10,880 nucleotides of DNA, from the NCBI GenBank assembly GCA_937883885.1, contig CAKZXL010000898.1:1-10880 (forward strand), in the 5' to 3' direction. Made by a program: the position numbers and the translations under genes. Under the pieces are notes generated by a model, which made no database searches, was not told where the DNA came from, and saw only the letters and a list, made by a program, of their open reading frames with translations. This document shows positions 5,748 to 10,880 of the stretch, in pieces. Each line of letters opens with the position of its first letter. The stretch's first letter is position 1. The DNA is from an uncultured Aquincola sp. GTDB lineage: Bacteria; Pseudomonadota; Gammaproteobacteria; Burkholderiales; Burkholderiaceae.

Positions 5748-6937
5748 TCAGAAGCTGTCGCCGGGCACGCGCACCCAGCCTTCCATCAGGATGCGGGCGC
5801 TGCGGCTCATCACGGCCTTGGTGACCTGCCACTGGCCGCCGCTCTGGCGGGCCTCTGCGCCCACGCGCAGGGTGCCGGAGGGATGGCCGAAGCGCACGGA
5901 CCGGCGCTCACCACCCCCGGCAGCCAGGTTCACCAGCGTGCCCGGCACCGCCGCCGCGGCGGCGATGGCCACCGAGGCCGTGCCCATCATCGCGTGGTGC
6001 AGCTTGCCCATCGACAGCGCCCGCACCAGCAGGTCCACCTCCGCCGCCGCGATGCGCTTGTCGCTGGCGGCGGTGTGGTCCCGCGGCGGCGCGACGAAGG
6101 CGATCTTGGGCGTGTGCTGCCGCTTGGCCGCTTCCTCGGGGCTCTTGATGAGCCCCATCTTGAGCGCACCGGCCACCCGCAGCGCCTCGAAGCGTTTCAG
6201 CGCTGCCGGGTCGGTGTTGATGGCTTCGCGCAGCTCGGTGCCGGTGTAGCCAAGGTCCTCGGCATTGACGAAGAGGGTCGGGATGCCGGCGCTGATCAGG
6301 GTGGCGGCGATGCGGCCACCCTTGACCACCTCGTCGGGCACCTGCAACTCATCCACCAGCCGGCCGGTGGGGAACATTGCGCCGCCGTTCTCGCCTTCGT
6401 CGGCGGGGTCGAGGAACTCGAGCACGATCTCGGCCGCCGGGAAGGTGACGCCGTCGAGCTCGAACTCACCGGTCTCCTGCACCTGGCCGCCGCGCACTGG
6501 CACGTGGGCGATGATGGTCTTGCCGATGTTGGCCTGCCAGATGCGCACGGTGCACACGCCGTCGGCCGCAGCCGGCTTCACGAAGCCGGCATGGATGGCG
6601 AAGGCGCCGGCCGCGGTGCTCAGGTTGCCGCAGTTGCCCGACCAGTCGACGAAGTCCTGGTCGATGGCCACCTGGCCGTAGAGGTAGTCCACATCGTGGT
6701 CGGCCCGCGCGCTCGGTGACAGGATCACGCACTTGCTGGTGCTGGAGGTGGCGCCGCCCATGCCGTCGATCTGCGCGGCGTAGGGATCGGGGCTGCCGAT
6801 GACGCGCTGGAAGAGCCGGTCGCGGGCGGCACCCGGCACCTGGCAGCGCTCCGGCAGGTCCTGCAGGCGGAAGAACACGCCCTTGCTGGTGCCGCCACGC
6901 AGGTAGGTGGCGGGGATCTTGATCTGAGGAACTGTGC

Positions 6938-6941
<4 letters not shown>
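5748..6941 (-). CDS. prpF: 2-methylaconitate cis-trans isomerase PrpF
   Basis: PrpF works with AcnD in the 2-methylcitrate cycle. It isomerises the 2-methylaconitate isomer made by AcnD into the cis form, which is then hydrated to 2-methylisocitrate. It has 397 residues, the usual length, and a diaminopimelate-epimerase-like fold. Diagnostic segments are [20 protein letters not shown] at 11-30, [13 protein letters not shown] at 58-70, WSGNCGNLS at 100-108, [26 protein letters not shown] and [13 protein letters not shown]70 and C104 align with K73 and C107 of Shewanella PrpF, where the lysine is catalytic. Its ATG overlaps the acnD stop (ATGA, 6938-6941), indicating translational coupling, and the lyase gene follows after 14 bp. 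The sequence matches close homologues throughout, with no sign of damage. Confidence 0.95.
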
Positions 6942-9553
<2,612 letters not shown>

Positions 9554-9570
9554 GGCGATGGCGCGGCCCG

Positions 9571-10737
9571 TCACTGGCGCTGGTCCAGCGGCACGAAGAC
9601 CTGGTCCTCGGGACCGGTGTAGTTCGCGCTGGGCCGGATGATCTTGTTGTCGATGCGCTGCTCGATGACATGCGCCGCCCAGCCGCTGGTGCGGGCAATG
9701 ACGAACAGCGGCGTGAACATGGCGGTGGGCACGCCCATCAGGTGGTAGCTGACGGCGCTGAACCAGTCGAGGTTGGGGAACATCTTCTTGACCTCCCACA
9801 TCACCGCCTCCAGGCGCTCGGCGATGTCGAACATCTTGGTCGAGCCCGCATCTTCCGACAGGCGACGGGCGACGCCCTTGATGACGACGTTGCGTGGATC
9901 GCTGACGGTGTACACCGGGTGCCCGAAACCGATCACCACCTCCTTGCGCTCGACCCGGTCGCGGATGTCGGCCTCGGCCTCGTCGGGGCTGTCGTAGCGT
10001 TTCTGGATCTCGAAAGCCACCTCATTGGCACCGCCGTGCTTGGGGCCGCGCAACGCACCGATGGCACCGGCGATCGCCGAGTACATGTCGCTGCCGGTGC
10101 CCGCGATCACACGGGCGGTGAAGGTGCTGGCGTTGAACTCATGCTCGGCATACAGGTTGAGCGAGGTGTGCATCGCCCGCACCCAACTCGCGCTCGGTTT
10201 CTCGCCATGCAGCAGGTGCAGGAAATGTCCGCCGATGGAGTCGTCGTCGGTCTCCACCGCGATGCGCTTGCCTTGCGCGCTCCAGTGGTACCAGTACAGC
10301 AGCATCGAGCCCAGGCTGGCCATCAGCCGGTCGGCGATGTCGCGCGCGCCGGCCAGGTTGTGGTCATCCTTCTCGGGCAGGATGCAGCCCAGCGCCGAGA
10401 CACCGGTGCGCATCACGTCCATCGGGTGCGCGCTGGCGGGCAGTTGCTCCAGTGCATCCTTGACGCTGGCCGGCAGGCCGCGCAGGGCCTTCAGCCGTGT
10501 CTTGTAGGCCTTGAGTTCGGGCCGGGTGGGCAGCTTGCCGTGCACCAGCAGGTGGGCGATCTCCTCGAACTCGCACACCTCGGCGATGTCGAGGATGTCG
10601 TAGCCGCGGTAGTGCAGGTCGTTGCCGGTGCGGCCCACGGTGCACAGCGCGGTGTTGCCCGCGGTCACGCCCGAGAGGGCGACGGATTTCTTGGGGCGGA
10701 AGCCCGCGGGTGCGGTGGTGTCGGTCATGGGGTTCAT
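9571..10737 (-). CDS. prpC: 2-methylcitrate synthase PrpC
   Basis: This citrate synthase family enzyme condenses propionyl-CoA with oxaloacetate to 2-methylcitrate, the entry step of propionate breakdown. It has 388 residues, the short citrate synthase size. Catalytic residues are H234 (GPKHGGAN), H273 (GFGHPVY) and D324 (NLDWFSA), and H199 lies in [13 protein letters not shown]. The N-terminal [25 protein letters not shown] and [17 protein letters not shown] segments are those of PrpC rather than GltA. The chosen ATG (10735-10737) overlaps the stop of the preceding gene (ATGA) and has GAAG upstream. The in-frame ATG at 10728 ([10 protein letters not shown]) is a real alternative that resembles the N-termini of homologues. 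It is the first recognisable prp gene in the window and is followed by acnD. Confidence 0.93.
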   Translation of the reverse strand: MNPMTDTTAPAGFRPKKSVALSGVTAGNTALCTVGRTGNDLHYRGYDILDIAEVCEFEEIAHLLVHGKLPTRPELKAYKTRLKALRGLPASVKDALEQLPASAHPMDVMRTGVSALGCILPEKDDHNLAGARDIADRLMASLGSMLLYWYHWSAQGKRIAVETDDDSIGGHFLHLLHGEKPSASWVRAMHTSLNLYAEHEFNASTFTARVIAGTGSDMYSAIAGAIGALRGPKHGGANEVAFEIQKRYDSPDEAEADIRDRVERKEVVIGFGHPVYTVSDPRNVVIKGVARRLSEDAGSTKMFDIAERLEAVMWEVKKMFPNLDWFSAVSYHLMGVPTAMFTPLFVIARTSGWAAHVIEQRIDNKIIRPSANYTGPEDQVFVPLDQRQ

Positions 10738-10880
10738 GCGGTTTCTTCGTTGAGGTAGGCGCGATCGATGGCGGCGGGACGACCGGCGGCGTCGACCGCC
10801 ACCATCTCGAACACGCCCTTGAGGACTTCTTCGGCCGGTGCGCCCGGCACGTCGGCCAGGCCGGTCACGCACACGGTCAT
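10734..10880 (-). CDS. Probable hot-dog acyl-CoA thioesterase, C-terminal end (partial)
   Basis: The last 49 codons including the stop are visible. The frame is open to the right edge of the window and ends in TGA at 10734-10736, overlapping the prpC start by 4 bp. The visible part, with a strand of [20 protein letters not shown], matches the closing beta strand and F.MVAVD..GRP turn typical of YciA/ACOT-type hot-dog acyl-CoA thioesterases. The final bases of the window spell an in-frame ATG, but this is probably internal because the fragment is only the end of such a fold. The overlap implies co-translation with prpC. A thioesterase could release CoA from propionyl-CoA or a related acyl-CoA when it accumulates. 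Too little sequence is visible to be sure of the family. Confidence 0.5.
   Translation of the reverse strand: MTVCVTGLADVPGAPAEEVLKGVFEMVAVDAAGRPAAIDRAYLNEETA

Noticed and set aside
4831..6249. A 472-codon plus-strand open frame opposite the lyase and prpF
   Set aside because: It is antisense to two well supported enzymes and has no recognisable motif.
9554..9799. An N-terminal extension of AcnD reaching to 9799
   Set aside because: The added residues are His/Arg/Gln-rich, overlap the prpC coding region and are absent from AcnD homologues, which begin at the MKARFRKPLPGT equivalent.
9571..10737. Housekeeping citrate synthase GltA
   Set aside because: The length, the N-terminal [15 protein letters not shown] segment and the acnD/prpF neighbours fit PrpC. 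Some citrate synthase activity is still possible.

Overview
This is a GC-rich window with the gene content and codon usage of a betaproteobacterium. It most likely comes from the Burkholderiales (Comamonadaceae or the Rubrivivax/Leptothrix group), judging by the AcnD/PrpF-type propionate operon, the PrpC sequence and the MetR-like regulator. The taxonomy is inferred from remembered family resemblance, not from a search. Nearly all of the sequence is coding. No rRNA, tRNA or CRISPR array was seen.

Left edge (1-428): the 5' part of an IS5-family insertion sequence on the minus strand. It holds the first 125 codons of the transposase, a probable terminal inverted repeat ending at 428 and a YTAR-type target site at 429-432. 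A stretch without a recognisable gene follows (433-688), containing one clear hairpin.

Methionine module (689-4436): three minus-strand genes in a row encode an SsuE/MsuE-type FMN reductase (2801-3394), a DUF1852 protein (MesX, 1766-2749) and a short 'core' methionine synthase without a folate domain (MesD, 689-1714). A MetR-like LysR regulator (3498-4436) is divergent from them. The MesD family is reported to make methionine without 5-methyl-tetrahydrofolate or cobalamin, and to need DUF1852 and oxygen; its methyl donor is unresolved. The adjacent flavin reductase suggests that reduced flavin plus O2 drives the DUF1852 step. The 103-bp divergent intergenic region holds three inverted repeats and a candidate -10 box. 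This is the most interesting part of the window.

Propionate module (4443-10880, all minus strand): transcription enters from the right through the end of a probable hot-dog acyl-CoA thioesterase (10734-10880). It then runs through 2-methylcitrate synthase (prpC), Fe/S 2-methylcitrate dehydratase (acnD), 2-methylaconitate isomerase (prpF), an isocitrate lyase/PEP mutase superfamily lyase and a small VOC/glyoxalase protein. The thioesterase-prpC and acnD-prpF junctions are 4-bp ATGA overlaps, and the prpC-acnD and prpF-lyase gaps are 17 and 14 bp, so this is one tight operon. Together PrpC, AcnD and PrpF carry propionyl-CoA plus oxaloacetate to 2-methylisocitrate. The lyase sits where the pathway needs a PrpB, but its sequence is not that of canonical PrpB. 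The promoter and regulator of this operon lie beyond the right edge.
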